The notes: a model not told the origin generated them from the sequence alone. Numbered from the stretch's first letter, positions 35,564 through 44,915 are shown. The stretch: 64,000 bases of DNA from Streptomyces sp. 1222.5 (GCF_900105245.1 NZ_FNSZ01000001.1:4464001-4528000); one strand, 5' to 3'. Numbers and translations are program-made.

Positions 35564-35848
35564 GTGGCACCTCCTGCGGATCGCGGCGCACTGTAGCGCC
35601 ATACACACCCGATGTGTACAGACTGACGGCCCCCGCCGCCTGATTTCAACCGGAAGCAGGTGTGCGGGTAGTCTGTACCGTCTGCACCGGTGTCTGCCCA
35701 GAGCTGGCCAGGTCACACTGGGGCCACGTTGCGGGATCCCCTTCGGGACCCCGCATTGTCAGTGGCGGCCGATACCGTTGCGTACGCATCACGACCCTCC
35801 TGCCACGGAACGACCGTGGCCGCTGAGTCCAAAGGAGGTGGGTTCCAC

Positions 35849-36139
35849 ATGCGTCACTACGAGGTGATGGTCATCCTCGACCCCGATCTCGAGGAGCGTT
35901 CGGTCTCCCCGCTGATCGAGAACTTCCTGTCTGTCGTCCGTGACGGCGGCGGCAAGGTTGAGAAGGTCGACACCTGGGGCCGTCGTCGTCTCGCCTACGA
36001 GATCAAGAAGAAGCCCGAGGGCATCTACTCGGTCATCGACCTGCAGGCCGAGCCTGCGGTCGTCAAGGAGCTCGACCGCCAGATGAACCTGAACGAGTCG
36101 GTCCTCCGGACCAAGGTCCTCCGTCCCGAGACCCACTGA
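35849..36139 (+). CDS. rpsF: 30S ribosomal protein S6
   Basis: A 96-residue S6 (MRHYEVMVILDPDLEERSV), a binding partner of S18 in the small subunit platform. ATG 35849 follows an ideal aaaggaggtg site. It opens the rpsF-ssb-rpsR-rplI operon found across bacteria. The 130-base leader has a hairpin around 35803-35821 (ccacgg/ccgtgg) that could be the S6:S18 autoregulatory element. Confidence 0.97.
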   Translation: MRHYEVMVILDPDLEERSVSPLIENFLSVVRDGGGKVEKVDTWGRRRLAYEIKKKPEGIYSVIDLQAEPAVVKELDRQMNLNESVLRTKVLRPETH

Positions 36140-36214
36140 GCTCTCCAGCTCAGCTGATCCCGGGATTCGAGTAGCAACCAAGCAGCCAGAGCAAACCCGC
36201 CGAGAGGTTCCCCC

Positions 36215-36805
36215 ATGGCAGGCGAGACCGTCATCACGGTCATCGGCAATCTTGTCGACGACCCCGAGCTGCGCTTCACCCCGTCCGGTGCGGCTGTCGC
36301 GAAGTTCCGCGTCGCGTCCACTCCCCGCACCTTCGACCGCCAGACGAACGAGTGGAAGGACGGCGAGAGCCTGTTCCTGACCTGCTCGGTCTGGCGTCAG
36401 GCGGCGGAGAACGTCGCCGAGTCGCTGCAGCGAGGCATGCGCGTCATCGTGCAGGGCCGGCTGAAGCAGCGGTCCTACGAGGACCGCGAGGGCGTCAAGC
36501 GCACGGTCTACGAGCTGGACGTCGACGAGGTCGGCCCCAGCCTGCGCAACGCCACTGCCAAGGTCACCAAGACCGCCGGTGGCGGTGGCCGCGGTGGCCA
36601 GGGTGGTTACGGCGGCGGTGGCGGCGGCGGCCAGCAGGGCGGCAGCTGGGGCGGTGGCTCCGGCGGCGGCCAGCAGGGCGGCGGCGGTGCTCCGGCCGAC
36701 GACCCCTGGGCGACCGGCGCTCCCGCCGGTGGCCAGCAGGGCGGCGGCGGTTGGGGCGGTGGCTCCGGCGGCGGTGGCGGCTACTCGGACGAGCCCCCCT
36801 TCTAG
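36215..36805 (+). CDS. ssb: Single-stranded DNA-binding protein
   Basis: A 196-residue SSB: an OB fold over residues 1-110 (MAGETVITVIGNLVDDPELR), a Gly-rich linker (about 120-190) with GGGGWGGG runs, and the acidic tip DEPPF that recruits replication and repair proteins. It is the main replicative SSB, located in the rps operon between rpsF and rpsR. Confidence 0.97.
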   Translation: MAGETVITVIGNLVDDPELRFTPSGAAVAKFRVASTPRTFDRQTNEWKDGESLFLTCSVWRQAAENVAESLQRGMRVIVQGRLKQRSYEDREGVKRTVYELDVDEVGPSLRNATAKVTKTAGGGGRGGQGGYGGGGGGGQQGGSWGGGSGGGQQGGGGAPADDPWATGAPAGGQQGGGGWGGGSGGGGGYSDEPPF

Positions 36806-36863
36806 GTCTTCGGACCGAAGGGTGGGTCGTACCCAAACTTCTTGATCACACAGGAGAAACACC

Positions 36864-37100
36864 ATGGCGAAGCCGCCTGTGCGCAAGCCTAAGAAGAAGG
36901 TCTGCGCTTTCTGCAAGGACAAGGTCACGTACGTGGACTACAAGGACACGAACATGCTGCGGAAGTTCATTTCCGACCGCGGCAAGATCCGTGCCCGCCG
37001 CGTGACCGGCAACTGCACGCAGCACCAGCGTGACGTCGCCACGGCCGTCAAGAACAGCCGTGAGATGGCGCTGCTGCCCTACACGTCCACCGCGCGATAA
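36864..37100 (+). CDS. rpsR: 30S ribosomal protein S18
   Basis: A 78-residue S18 that pairs with S6. The N terminus CAFCKDK plus a later cysteine (TGNCTQH) form the zinc-ribbon-type C-plus form, in contrast to the zinc-free paralogue carried elsewhere in Streptomyces. The ATG follows an aggagaaac ribosome site. Confidence 0.95.
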   Translation: MAKPPVRKPKKKVCAFCKDKVTYVDYKDTNMLRKFISDRGKIRARRVTGNCTQHQRDVATAVKNSREMALLPYTSTAR

Positions 37101-37118
37101 GGGAAGGGTGACCGAAAC

Positions 37119-37565
37119 ATGAAGATCATCCTCACCCACGAGGTCTCTGGCCTCGGTGCCGCCGGCGACGTCGTCGACGTCAAGGACGGTTACGCTCGCA
37201 ACTACCTGATCCCGCGGAATTTCGCTATCCGCTGGACCAAGGGTGGCGAGAAGGACGTCGAGCAGATCCGCCGCGCCCGCAAGATCCACGAGATCCAGAC
37301 CATCGAGCAGGCCAACCAGATCAAGGGCCAGCTCGAGGGCGTCAAGGTCCGCCTGGCCGTCCGCTCCGGCGACTCCGGCCGTCTCTTCGGTTCCGTCACC
37401 CCGGCCGACGTCGCTTCCGCGATCAAGGCTTCCGGTGGCCCCGAGGTGGACAAGCGCCGCATCGAGCTGACCGCTCCGATCAAGACCCTGGGCGCCCACG
37501 AGACGTCCGTGCGTCTGCACCCCGAGGTTGCCGCCAAGGTCAACATCGAGGTCGTCGCGGGCTGA
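37119..37565 (+). CDS. rplI: 50S ribosomal protein L9
   Basis: A 148-residue two-domain L9 (MKIILTHEVSGLGAAGDVV ... EVVAG) that reaches from the L1 stalk along the ribosome. It is the last gene of the operon, with gggaagggtg before its ATG and a terminator after it. Confidence 0.97.
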   Translation: MKIILTHEVSGLGAAGDVVDVKDGYARNYLIPRNFAIRWTKGGEKDVEQIRRARKIHEIQTIEQANQIKGQLEGVKVRLAVRSGDSGRLFGSVTPADVASAIKASGGPEVDKRRIELTAPIKTLGAHETSVRLHPEVAAKVNIEVVAG

Positions 37566-37593
37566 CCGCGAGCTTTCTCGAGCAGTCCTGAAG

Positions 37594-37625
37594 AGGGCCG
37601 CACCCTTCGCGGGTGCGGCCCTTTT
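37594..37625 (+). terminator. Terminator of the rpsF-rplI operon
   Basis: Perfect 12-bp GC stem (agggccgcaccc with its complement), 5-base loop, followed by tttt: a textbook intrinsic terminator. Confidence 0.95.
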
Positions 37626-37683
37626 CGCTGGCTCGGCGTCAGACCCGGCGCCATACAGAGCCGGCTTCGTGCGGAGCGGAGGT

Positions 37684-37697
37684 GTTTCACGTGAAAC
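37684..37697. other. parS site (perfect), between rplI and the MATE gene
   Basis: Exact gtttcacgtgaaac, with an extended 20-bp palindromic context (37681-37700), 30 bases before the MATE stop on the minus strand. Confidence 0.95.
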
Positions 37698-37727
37698 ACC
37701 CCTGCCGCTCTGTGCCACGTGGAACGG

Positions 37728-39065
37728 TCAGCGGGTCGCGCCCGTCACGATCCAGCGGCCGGAACGCATGCGGAGCCACAGCGTCAGCATGCGGACCGTC
37801 ATCATCAGCGTCATCGCGGCCCAGAGGGCGGTGAGACCGCCGCCGACGGTGGGGACGAGCAGCGCCACGGGAGCGAACACCGCCAGCGTGACGACCATGG
37901 CCCAGGCCAGGTACGGGCCGTCGCCCGCGCCCATCAGGACGCCGTCCAGGACGAAGACGATCCCGCAGATCGGCTGCGAGAGCGCCACCATCAGAAGTGC
38001 GGGCAGTGCCGCGTCCTTGACCACCGAGTCATCGGTGAAGAGCGGCAGGAAGAGTGGCCGGGCGGCGCCCACGAGCAGGCCGAGTACGACGCCGGTCGCG
38101 ATGCCCCACTGGACCATCCGGCGGCAGGCCTCGCGTGCTCCCTGGGCGTCGGCCGCACCGAGGTAACGGCCGATGATCGCCTGCCCCGCGATCGCGATCG
38201 CGTCGAGAGCGAAGGCGAGCAGGCTCCACAGGGACAGGATGATTTGATGGGCGGCGATGTCCGCGTCACCGAGGTGGGCCGCGATCACCGTGGCGATCAT
38301 CAGGACCGCTCGCAGGGACAGCGTGCGGACCAGAAGAGGGACGCCTGCCTGCGCCGAGGCTCGGATACCGGCCGCGTCGGGGCGAAGGGAGGCTCCGTGT
38401 CGGCGTGCTCCGCGCACGACGACGGCAAGGTAGACGGCGGCCATGCCGCACTGCGCGATGACCGTGCCCCAGGCCGAACCGGCGATACCGAGTCCCGCGC
38501 CGTAGACGAGGACCGCGTTGAGCGCACCGTTGGCGATGAAGCCGGCGATGGCGACGTAGAGAGGGGTCCGGGTGTTCTGCAGTCCACGCAGAACTCCTGT
38601 CGCTGCCAGGACGACGAGCATCGCCGGGATGCCGAGTGCGGAGATGCGCAGATACGTCGTGGCATGGGGGGCCGCTGTCGAGGAGGCTCCGAAGAGCTCG
38701 ACGATGCCGGGAGCCAGCGGGAGCACGAGTGCGATGACGGCACTGCCCAGCAGCAGAGCCAGCCAGATGCCGTCCATGCCCTGCCGGATGGCGGCCGGCA
38801 GGTCTCCGGCGCCGACGCGGCGGGCGACGGCGGCCGTAGTGGCGTAGGCGAGGAAGACGAAGACGCTCACGGCGGTGGTCAGAAGCGCCGAGGCGACCCC
38901 GAGACCAGCGAGTTGGGCGGTCCCGAGATGGCCGACGATCGCGCTGTCCGCCATGACGAAGAGGGGCTCCGCGACGAGAGCGCCGAAGGCCGGGACGGCC
39001 AGCGCGACGATCTCTCGATCGTGCCGCCAACGGGTGACCTCGGGTATCGCGGGAGCTTGTGTCAT
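37728..39065 (-). CDS. MATE family efflux protein (DinF-like)
   Basis: A 445-residue multidrug/toxin extrusion transporter of the MOP superfamily, with twelve predicted membrane segments. ATG 39065 (MTQAPAIPEVTRWRH) is preferred to a TTG three codons earlier. Motifs such as FVMADSAIVGHLGTAQLAG and DGVLMGAGDGPYLAWAM are DinF/NorM-like. It is divergent from dnaB, across the DnaA-box cluster. Confidence 0.9.
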   Translation of the reverse strand: MTQAPAIPEVTRWRHDREIVALAVPAFGALVAEPLFVMADSAIVGHLGTAQLAGLGVASALLTTAVSVFVFLAYATTAAVARRVGAGDLPAAIRQGMDGIWLALLLGSAVIALVLPLAPGIVELFGASSTAAPHATTYLRISALGIPAMLVVLAATGVLRGLQNTRTPLYVAIAGFIANGALNAVLVYGAGLGIAGSAWGTVIAQCGMAAVYLAVVVRGARRHGASLRPDAAGIRASAQAGVPLLVRTLSLRAVLMIATVIAAHLGDADIAAHQIILSLWSLLAFALDAIAIAGQAIIGRYLGAADAQGAREACRRMVQWGIATGVVLGLLVGAARPLFLPLFTDDSVVKDAALPALLMVALSQPICGIVFVLDGVLMGAGDGPYLAWAMVVTLAVFAPVALLVPTVGGGLTALWAAMTLMMTVRMLTLWLRMRSGRWIVTGATR

Positions 39066-39547
39066 GAGCACCAATCTAATCGTCCACAGGTAAGAGATGC
39101 AAATGGCTTGTGACCCTTACTTTGCTCGGTGGGTCACATCCTTTCGGGCACCGTTCGAGGCGATCTTGGTCCGACTGGGAAAGTTTTTCTTCTGCACAGG
39201 CGGTGGACGGCAAAGGTGCAGGTCACGTGGGTGACCAAGTAAGCAGCGAGGGCTTGTTCACAGGGCTGTCCACCGAGTCGTGCACAGGTTTCGCCGAGTT
39301 CTCCACAGCATCGGGGCGGTCGTCCACATGGCCTGTGGATAACCAGATTGGCTGACGGTGCCGACGGGCCTACCGTGGTCCGGCGCCTGCTCCTTTCCCC
39401 CGGCCCGGGAGGTGCGTCCTTCGCGGCCCTGGAACCGTCATAAATCCGACGCGCCAGAACCGGAGTTGGGTCTCTCAGTTGTCAGTGTCGTGCCGTACAA
39501 AAGAGGGCACGGCGAGGTCCGCCGCGCGGACGGGAGGAGGTGGCTCG
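39066..39547. promoter_or_regulatory. Divergent MATE-dnaB region
   Basis: 482 bases without a gene I can support. It has AT-richer patches near 39075-39195 (aagtttttct) and the DnaA-box cluster at 39254-39342. The dnaB start is preceded by gggaggagg at 39532-39540. Confidence 0.5.
39254..39342. promoter_or_regulatory. Cluster of DnaA-box-like sites upstream of dnaB
   Basis: Six 9-mers within 89 bases: TTGTTCACA 39254-39262, CTGTCCACC 39266-39274, TCGTGCACA 39278-39286, TTCTCCACA 39299-39307, TCGTCCACA 39320-39328 and TGTGGATAA 39334-39342 (exact complement of TTATCCACA). The density matches that in oriC. It may place dnaB and/or the MATE gene under DnaA control or act as a DnaA-titrating site; binding is inferred. 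Confidence 0.6.
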
Positions 39548-41026
39548 GTGAGCATTTCCGAGCCCTTGGACGATCCGTGGGCCGACGCCGGACCCAGTGA
39601 TCGTCTGCCCGCCTCCCGCCGGCGGAGCGACGGCGGTCGGGGCCGTGACGAGCAGCACGACCGGGGCAGGGAGAGCGGTGGCTGGGACGGCGGAGGTTCG
39701 TCCTTCGAGCGGGTGCCCCCGCAGGATCTGGATGCCGAGCAGTCGGTGCTGGGCGGCATGCTGCTGTCCAAGGACGCCATCGCCGACGTCGTCGAGATCC
39801 TCAAGGGCCACGACTTCTACAAGCCCGCGCACGAGACGATCTACCAGGCGATCCTCGACGTCTACGCCAAGGGCGAGCCGGCCGACCCGATCACCATCGC
39901 CGCCGAACTCACCAAGCGCGGCGAGATCAACAAGGTCGGCGGCGCCGCGTATCTGCACACCCTCGTCCAGACGGTGCCGACGGCCGCCAACGCCGAGTAC
40001 TACGCGGAGATCGTCCACGAGCGGGCCGTGCTGCGCCGTCTGGTCGAAGCCGGAACGCGCATCACCCAGATGGGATACGCGGCCGACGGCGACGTGGACG
40101 AGATCGTCAACAGCGCCCAGGCGGAGATCTACGCCGTCACCGAGCAGCGCACCAGCGAGGACTACCTGCCGCTGGGCGACATCATGGAGGGCGCCCTCGA
40201 CGAGATCGAGGCGATCGGCTCGCGCAGCGGTGAGATGACGGGTGTGCCGACCGGCTTCACCGACTTCGACTCGCTGACGAACGGTCTGCACCCCGGTCAG
40301 ATGATCGTCATCGCCGCTCGTCCCGCCATGGGTAAGTCGACCCTCGCGCTGGACTTCGCGCGGGCCGCCTCGATCAAGAACAATCTGCCGAGTGTGATCT
40401 TCTCGCTCGAGATGGGCCGCAACGAGATCGCCATGCGTCTGCTGTCCGCCGAGGCCAGGGTCGCCCTGCACCACATGCGCTCCGGCACGATGACCGACGA
40501 GGACTGGACCCGACTCGCCCGCCGCATGCCGGACGTCTCGGCCGCGCCGCTCTACATCGACGACTCGCCGAACCTGTCGATGATGGAGATCCGCGCCAAG
40601 TGCCGGCGGCTCAAGCAGCGCAACGACCTGAAACTGGTCGTCATCGACTACCTCCAGCTGATGCAGTCCGGCGGCTCCAAGCGCGCCGAGAGCCGGCAGC
40701 AGGAAGTCTCGGACATGTCCCGTAACCTCAAGCTGCTCGCCAAGGAGCTGGAGGTCCCGGTCATCGCGCTCTCCCAGCTCAACCGTGGTCCGGAACAGCG
40801 CACCGACAAGAAGCCGATGGTCTCGGACCTGCGTGAGTCCGGCTCCATCGAGCAGGACGCCGACATGGTCATCCTGCTGCACCGTGAGGACGCGTACGAG
40901 AAGGAGTCCCCGCGCGCGGGTGAGGCGGACCTGATCGTGGCCAAGCATCGAAACGGCCCGACCGCGACGATCACGGTCGCGTTCCAGGGCCACTACTCCC
41001 GCTTCGTGGACATGGCCCAGACCTGA
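39548..41026 (+). CDS. dnaB: Replicative DNA helicase DnaB
   Basis: A 492-residue hexameric 5'-3' helicase that unwinds DNA at the fork. The chosen GTG 39548 (VSISEPLDDPWAD) has the gggaggagg site 7 bases upstream; the open frame to 39479 is not conserved. Domains: disordered N-terminal 55 residues, N-terminal collar (about 56-165), linker, RecA-like motor with Walker A ARPAMGKST (about 257-265) and Walker B LVVIDYLQLM. No intein is present. Confidence 0.97.
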   Translation: MSISEPLDDPWADAGPSDRLPASRRRSDGGRGRDEQHDRGRESGGWDGGGSSFERVPPQDLDAEQSVLGGMLLSKDAIADVVEILKGHDFYKPAHETIYQAILDVYAKGEPADPITIAAELTKRGEINKVGGAAYLHTLVQTVPTAANAEYYAEIVHERAVLRRLVEAGTRITQMGYAADGDVDEIVNSAQAEIYAVTEQRTSEDYLPLGDIMEGALDEIEAIGSRSGEMTGVPTGFTDFDSLTNGLHPGQMIVIAARPAMGKSTLALDFARAASIKNNLPSVIFSLEMGRNEIAMRLLSAEARVALHHMRSGTMTDEDWTRLARRMPDVSAAPLYIDDSPNLSMMEIRAKCRRLKQRNDLKLVVIDYLQLMQSGGSKRAESRQQEVSDMSRNLKLLAKELEVPVIALSQLNRGPEQRTDKKPMVSDLRESGSIEQDADMVILLHREDAYEKESPRAGEADLIVAKHRNGPTATITVAFQGHYSRFVDMAQT

Positions 41027-41109
41027 TCCCGTCCGGGTCTCCGGCCGGTGTGCCCGCAGAGCGGCGAAATGGATTCGACGTCCGGCGCGGCACCCGCTGG
41101 ACTGGGCCC

Positions 41110-42495
41110 ATGACGACACCTCACGAAGCACTGCTGCCTGCGACCCGGCGTGCCCTGCTGCACCGGATCGCCGTCGCGCAGACCGAAGGGCGGGCGCCGT
41201 CCTTGGTGGCCGCCGTCGTACGGGGCGGACAGGCGGTGTGGCACGGGGCGCGGACCTCGGTGGACGGGCACGGGCCCGACGAGAATGTGCAGTACCGGAT
41301 CGGGTCCATCACGAAGACCTTCACCGCCGTGCTGGTGATGCGGCTGCGGGACGAAGGCCTCCTCGACCTCGGGGATCCGTTGGAGAAGCATCTGCCGGGT
41401 ACCGGCGCGGGGGAGGCGACGATCGCCCAACTGCTCGCCCACACCGCCGGCCTGGCCGCCGAGTCACCCGCGCCCTGGTGGGAGAGGACCCCCGGCTCAC
41501 TGCGGCCCGAGCTCGGCGACGTGCTCGGCGAAGAGCCCCTGCTGCATCCCGTCGGCCGGCGGCACCACTACTCCAACCCCGGTTACACGGTGCTGGGTGC
41601 ACTGGTGGAGGAACTGCGCGGGGCCCCCTGGGAGGAGGTGCTGCGCGCCGAGATCCTGGAGCCGCTCGGTCTGCGGCGGACGAGCGCACAGCCCGAGCCG
41701 CCGAACGCGGGAGGATGGGCCGTGCACCCCTGGGCCGACGCCCTGCTGCCCGAGCCGCTGGAGGACCTGGGCCGGATGGCCCCGGCCGGGCAGCTGTGGT
41801 CGACCACCGGTGACCTCGCGCGGTTCGCCGCCTTCCTGGCCCGCGGTGACGACCGGGTGCTGTGCGCGGAGTCCGTACGGGAGTTGCGGACCCCGGCGGC
41901 GCCCGCCGAGGCCGCCGATGTGCTGGAGGGGACAAGTTACGGACTGGGCATGCAGATCCAGCGCCGCGACGGCAGGCTGCTCGTCGGGCACTCCGGTTCG
42001 CTGCCGGGCTTCCTGGCGAACCTCACCATCGGTGTGGAGGACGACGTCGCCGCGGTGGTGCTCGCCAACTGCACCAGTGGGCCGCTGCTGGGTGCGGTGG
42101 GCGCCGACCTGGTGCGGATCGTCGCCGAGGCGGAACCCCGGATCCCCGAGCCGTGGCGGCCGCTGCGGGAGATCGAGCCGACGGTCCTGGAGCTGGCGGG
42201 GCAGTGGTACTGGGGGACGCACGCGTTCGGTCTGCGGGTGACCGCCGACGGCCTGATCGCCCTGGGGCCGCTGACCGGTGGCGGCCGCCGTGCCCGCTTC
42301 CGTTCCAACGGGGACGGCACCTGGACGGGCTTGGAGGGCTATTACGCCGGAGAGCTGCTGCGGCCCGTGCGGAGGCCGGACGGGTCACTGAGTCACCTCG
42401 ACCTCGGTTCGTTCGTCTTCACCCGGCAGCCCTACGACACCCAGGCGCCGGTACCGGGCGGTGTGGACCCCGAAGGCTGGCGGGGCCTTCGGTAG
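41110..42495 (+). CDS. Serine hydrolase, class C beta-lactamase/D-Ala-D-Ala carboxypeptidase fold
   Basis: A 461-residue protein. The start ATG 41110 (MTTPHEALLPATRRAL) lacks a signal peptide. The catalytic tetrad SxxK is GSITKTF (about residues 63-69), YSN is HYYSNPGY (about 155-162), and the third motif is GHSGSLPG (about 295). It resembles esterase/peptidase-like EstB enzymes rather than a true resistance beta-lactamase. The substrate is unknown. The 3' neighbour is a parS-bearing terminator. Confidence 0.85.
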   Translation: MTTPHEALLPATRRALLHRIAVAQTEGRAPSLVAAVVRGGQAVWHGARTSVDGHGPDENVQYRIGSITKTFTAVLVMRLRDEGLLDLGDPLEKHLPGTGAGEATIAQLLAHTAGLAAESPAPWWERTPGSLRPELGDVLGEEPLLHPVGRRHHYSNPGYTVLGALVEELRGAPWEEVLRAEILEPLGLRRTSAQPEPPNAGGWAVHPWADALLPEPLEDLGRMAPAGQLWSTTGDLARFAAFLARGDDRVLCAESVRELRTPAAPAEAADVLEGTSYGLGMQIQRRDGRLLVGHSGSLPGFLANLTIGVEDDVAAVVLANCTSGPLLGAVGADLVRIVAEAEPRIPEPWRPLREIEPTVLELAGQWYWGTHAFGLRVTADGLIALGPLTGGGRRARFRSNGDGTWTGLEGYYAGELLRPVRRPDGSLSHLDLGSFVFTRQPYDTQAPVPGGVDPEGWRGLR

Positions 42496-42503
42496 TCGTC
42501 AAC

Positions 42504-42539
42504 GCGTAGGGGGTGTTTCACGTGAAACACCCCCTACGC
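42504..42539. terminator. Perfect 36-bp palindrome (terminator-like) containing parS
   Basis: A perfect inverted repeat, 18 bases each side with no spacer, whose centre is parS. It lies between the convergent serine hydrolase and GNAT genes and can form a hairpin in both transcripts. No U run follows. Confidence 0.6.
42515..42528. other. parS site (perfect), core of 36-bp palindrome
   Basis: Exact gtttcacgtgaaac, central part of the larger palindrome 42504-42539. Confidence 0.95.
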
Positions 42540-42556
42540 CCATCTGTTGCGGTCGG

Positions 42557-43009
42557 TCAGAGCCGCATCTTGAAACCCTCGTGCGAGGCCGTGAAGCCCA
42601 GCCGCTCGTAGAAGCGGTGAGCGTCGCTGCGCGTCTTGTCGGAGGTCAGCTGCACCATCACGCAGTCGAGCTGCCGGGACCGGTCCACCGCCCACTCGAT
42701 GAGCCGGCTGCCCAGTCCGCCGCCGCGCTCGTCCGAGTGGATCCGCACGGCCTCGATGAGCGCGCGGGTCGCCCCTTTGTGGGAGAGCCCGGGAATGATC
42801 GTGAGCTGAAGGGTGCCGATCACCTGTCCCTCGCGCTCGGCGACGACGAGATGCTGGTTCGGATCGGCGTCCAGGCGCTCCAGCGCGGCCCGGTACGGAC
42901 TCAGGTCGTGAGGTGACTCACGCTGGGCGCCGAGGGGGTCGTCGGCGAGCATGGCGACGATCGCCGGCAGGTCGCCGGGCGTCGCATCCCGTATTTCAAG
43001 ATCTTCCAT
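42557..43009 (-). CDS. GNAT-family N-acetyltransferase
   Basis: A 150-residue acetyltransferase, MEDLEIRDATPGDLPAIV at the N terminus and the acetyl-CoA loop GGGLGSRLIEWAV at about 99-111. The acceptor is unknown. ATG 43009. It is the last gene of a minus-strand pair after the MarR gene (9-base gap), so they are probably co-transcribed. Confidence 0.88.
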   Translation of the reverse strand: MEDLEIRDATPGDLPAIVAMLADDPLGAQRESPHDLSPYRAALERLDADPNQHLVVAEREGQVIGTLQLTIIPGLSHKGATRALIEAVRIHSDERGGGLGSRLIEWAVDRSRQLDCVMVQLTSDKTRSDAHRFYERLGFTASHEGFKMRL

Positions 43010-43018
43010 GCCCGCACC

Positions 43019-43477
43019 CTATGCGGGCACGTTGAGGGACTCCACGGCCCTTACCAGCGGCGCCAGTTCGGGGTTCCGGGAGGCGTCGTCCAGAGCCTCG
43101 CGCAGGGCGGCGTCGTTGGTCGGCCGTGCCTCCTCCAGCAGTCGCAGCCCCGCCTCGGTGACGTTGGTGTAGATGCCGCGCCGGTCCGTGGGGCACAGGT
43201 AGCGCTCCAGCAGGCCGCGGTCCTCCAGCCGGGTCACCAGGCGCGTGGTGGCGCTCTGGCTGAGCACGACCGCGTCGGCGACCTGTTTCATCTGCAGATG
43301 TCCGCCGTCGCCGTCGTGCTGCCGGCTGAGTACATCGAGCAGGGAGTACTCGCGCACGCTCAGGTCGTGCTTCGCCTGCAGGGCCCGCTCGATGTGCGCC
43401 TCGATCCTCCCGTGCAGCGCAGAGAGGGCGCACCAGCCCTGTGCGAGAGCGGTGAGCGCGGGGTCCGTCGCTGTCAT
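43019..43477 (-). CDS. MarR-family transcriptional regulator
   Basis: A 152-residue winged-helix regulator with the ggaggag ribosome site before ATG 43477. The wing region is at about 60-95 (QMKQVADAVVLSQSATTRLV then LCPTDRRGIYTN, a MarR DxRG-like motif). It is divergent from the MFS gene, so it probably represses that gene and itself from the site at 43540-43564. Confidence 0.9.
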   Translation of the reverse strand: MTATDPALTALAQGWCALSALHGRIEAHIERALQAKHDLSVREYSLLDVLSRQHDGDGGHLQMKQVADAVVLSQSATTRLVTRLEDRGLLERYLCPTDRRGIYTNVTEAGLRLLEEARPTNDAALREALDDASRNPELAPLVRAVESLNVPA

Positions 43478-43539
43478 GGGGTTCTCCTCCGTCCCGGAGC
43501 GGCTGCTCCAAGGGTAGAGCAAGTCCGCAATATCCTGCG

Positions 43540-43564
43540 GTTGCATATAACCCGCGTCTGCAAC
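43540..43564. promoter_or_regulatory. Candidate MarR operator
   Basis: Inverted repeat gttgca (43540-43545) and tgcaac (43559-43564) separated by 13 bases in the 141-base divergent gap. It overlaps AT-rich tatcct/tataac elements likely to be promoter parts. Confidence 0.4.
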
Positions 43565-43618
43565 TATTGTGAACGCACGCAACGCGCTCCTGCAATCTTC
43601 TGGAAGGTGTACCCTCAC

Positions 43619-44827
43619 ATGCCTCTCGCGCTTCTGGCCCTCGCGATCGGGGCCTTCGGAATCGGAACGACCGAGTTCGTGATCATGGGCTTGCTTCCCG
43701 AGGTCGCGGGCGATTTCGGGGTCTCCATCCCCACGGCGGGCCTGCTCGTGACCGGCTACGCCCTCGGCGTGGTCATCGGAGCCCCGCTGATGACCGTGCT
43801 CGGCACCAAGGTCCCGCGCAAGCGCATGCTGATGCTGCTGATGGGCCTCTTCATCGCCGGGAACCTGCTCTCCGCGGTGGCCCCCGCATTCGGCGTCATG
43901 CTGATCGGACGCGTGGTCGCCTCGCTCGCCCACGGAGCCTTCTTCGGCATCGGCTCGGTCGTCGCGGCGGAACTGGTGGCACCCGACAAGAAGGCCGGCG
44001 CCATCGCCATGATGTTCACCGGCCTGACCGTCGCCAATGTCGTCGGCGTCCCGCTGGGCACCCTCGTCGGGCAGACCGTCGGCTGGCGGGTCACCTTCGC
44101 CGTCGTCGCCGCCCTCGGGGTCCTCGGCCTCGTCGGCATCGCCAAGCTGGTGCCCGACATGCCGCGGCCGGAGGGCGTGCATCTGCGGCACGAACTGGCC
44201 GCCTTCAAGAACGCCCAGGTCCTGCTCGCCATGGCGATGACCGTCCTCGGCTTCGGCGGCGTCTTCGCGGCCATCACCTACATCGCGCCGATGATGACCC
44301 ACATCGCCGGCTTCGCCGACGGCTCGGTCACCTGGCTGCTGGTCCTCTTCGGCCTCGGCATGGTCGGCGGCAACCTGGTCGGCGGCAAGTTCGCCGACCG
44401 CGCCCTGATGCCCATGCTGTACGTCTCCCTCGGCGCCCTCGCGGTCGTCCTGGCGCTCTTCACGCTGACCGCCCACAACAAGATCGCGGCCGCCGTGACC
44501 ATCGCCCTGATCGGCGCCCTGGGCTTCGCGACCGTTCCGCCGTTGCAGAAGCGCGTCCTCGACCAGGCGCACGGCGCGCCGACGCTCGCCTCGGCCGTCA
44601 ACATCGGCGCCTTCAACCTGGGCAACGCCCTCTCCGCCTGGCTCGGCGGCATCGTGATCGCGGCGGGCCTCGGATACACCGCGCCCAACTGGGTCGGCGC
44701 CGCCCTCGCCGCGGCCGCCCTGGTCCTCGCCGTCCTCTCGGCGGCCCTGGAGCGCAGGGACGCACGGCACGGCACCGTGACCGTGTCCGGCTATCACGCC
44801 GAACAGCGGACGCCCGTCCATCACTGA
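43619..44827 (+). CDS. MFS transporter, DHA1/AraJ-like drug or sugar exporter
   Basis: A 402-residue protein, ATG 43619 (MPLALLALAIGAFGIG) with a ggaagg site 11 bases upstream. Twelve membrane segments; TEFVIMGLLPEVAGDFGVS is typical of the DHA1 exporters of the CmlA/YdhP group. It faces the MarR gene and is likely regulated by it; the exported compound is unknown. Confidence 0.88.
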   Translation: MPLALLALAIGAFGIGTTEFVIMGLLPEVAGDFGVSIPTAGLLVTGYALGVVIGAPLMTVLGTKVPRKRMLMLLMGLFIAGNLLSAVAPAFGVMLIGRVVASLAHGAFFGIGSVVAAELVAPDKKAGAIAMMFTGLTVANVVGVPLGTLVGQTVGWRVTFAVVAALGVLGLVGIAKLVPDMPRPEGVHLRHELAAFKNAQVLLAMAMTVLGFGGVFAAITYIAPMMTHIAGFADGSVTWLLVLFGLGMVGGNLVGGKFADRALMPMLYVSLGALAVVLALFTLTAHNKIAAAVTIALIGALGFATVPPLQKRVLDQAHGAPTLASAVNIGAFNLGNALSAWLGGIVIAAGLGYTAPNWVGAALAAAALVLAVLSAALERRDARHGTVTVSGYHAEQRTPVHH

Positions 44828-44915
44828 GCCACCTCGGCTCACCCCCGTACGCCCGTACCGGGCGCGTCCCGGTTCGGCAGGCAACCACCCTCGGCACCAC
44901 CAAGGAGAAAGCTCC

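Noticed and set aside
37712..37725. gtgccacgtggaac resembling parS
   Set aside because: Three mismatches from parS; listed as noise unless ParB binding is shown.
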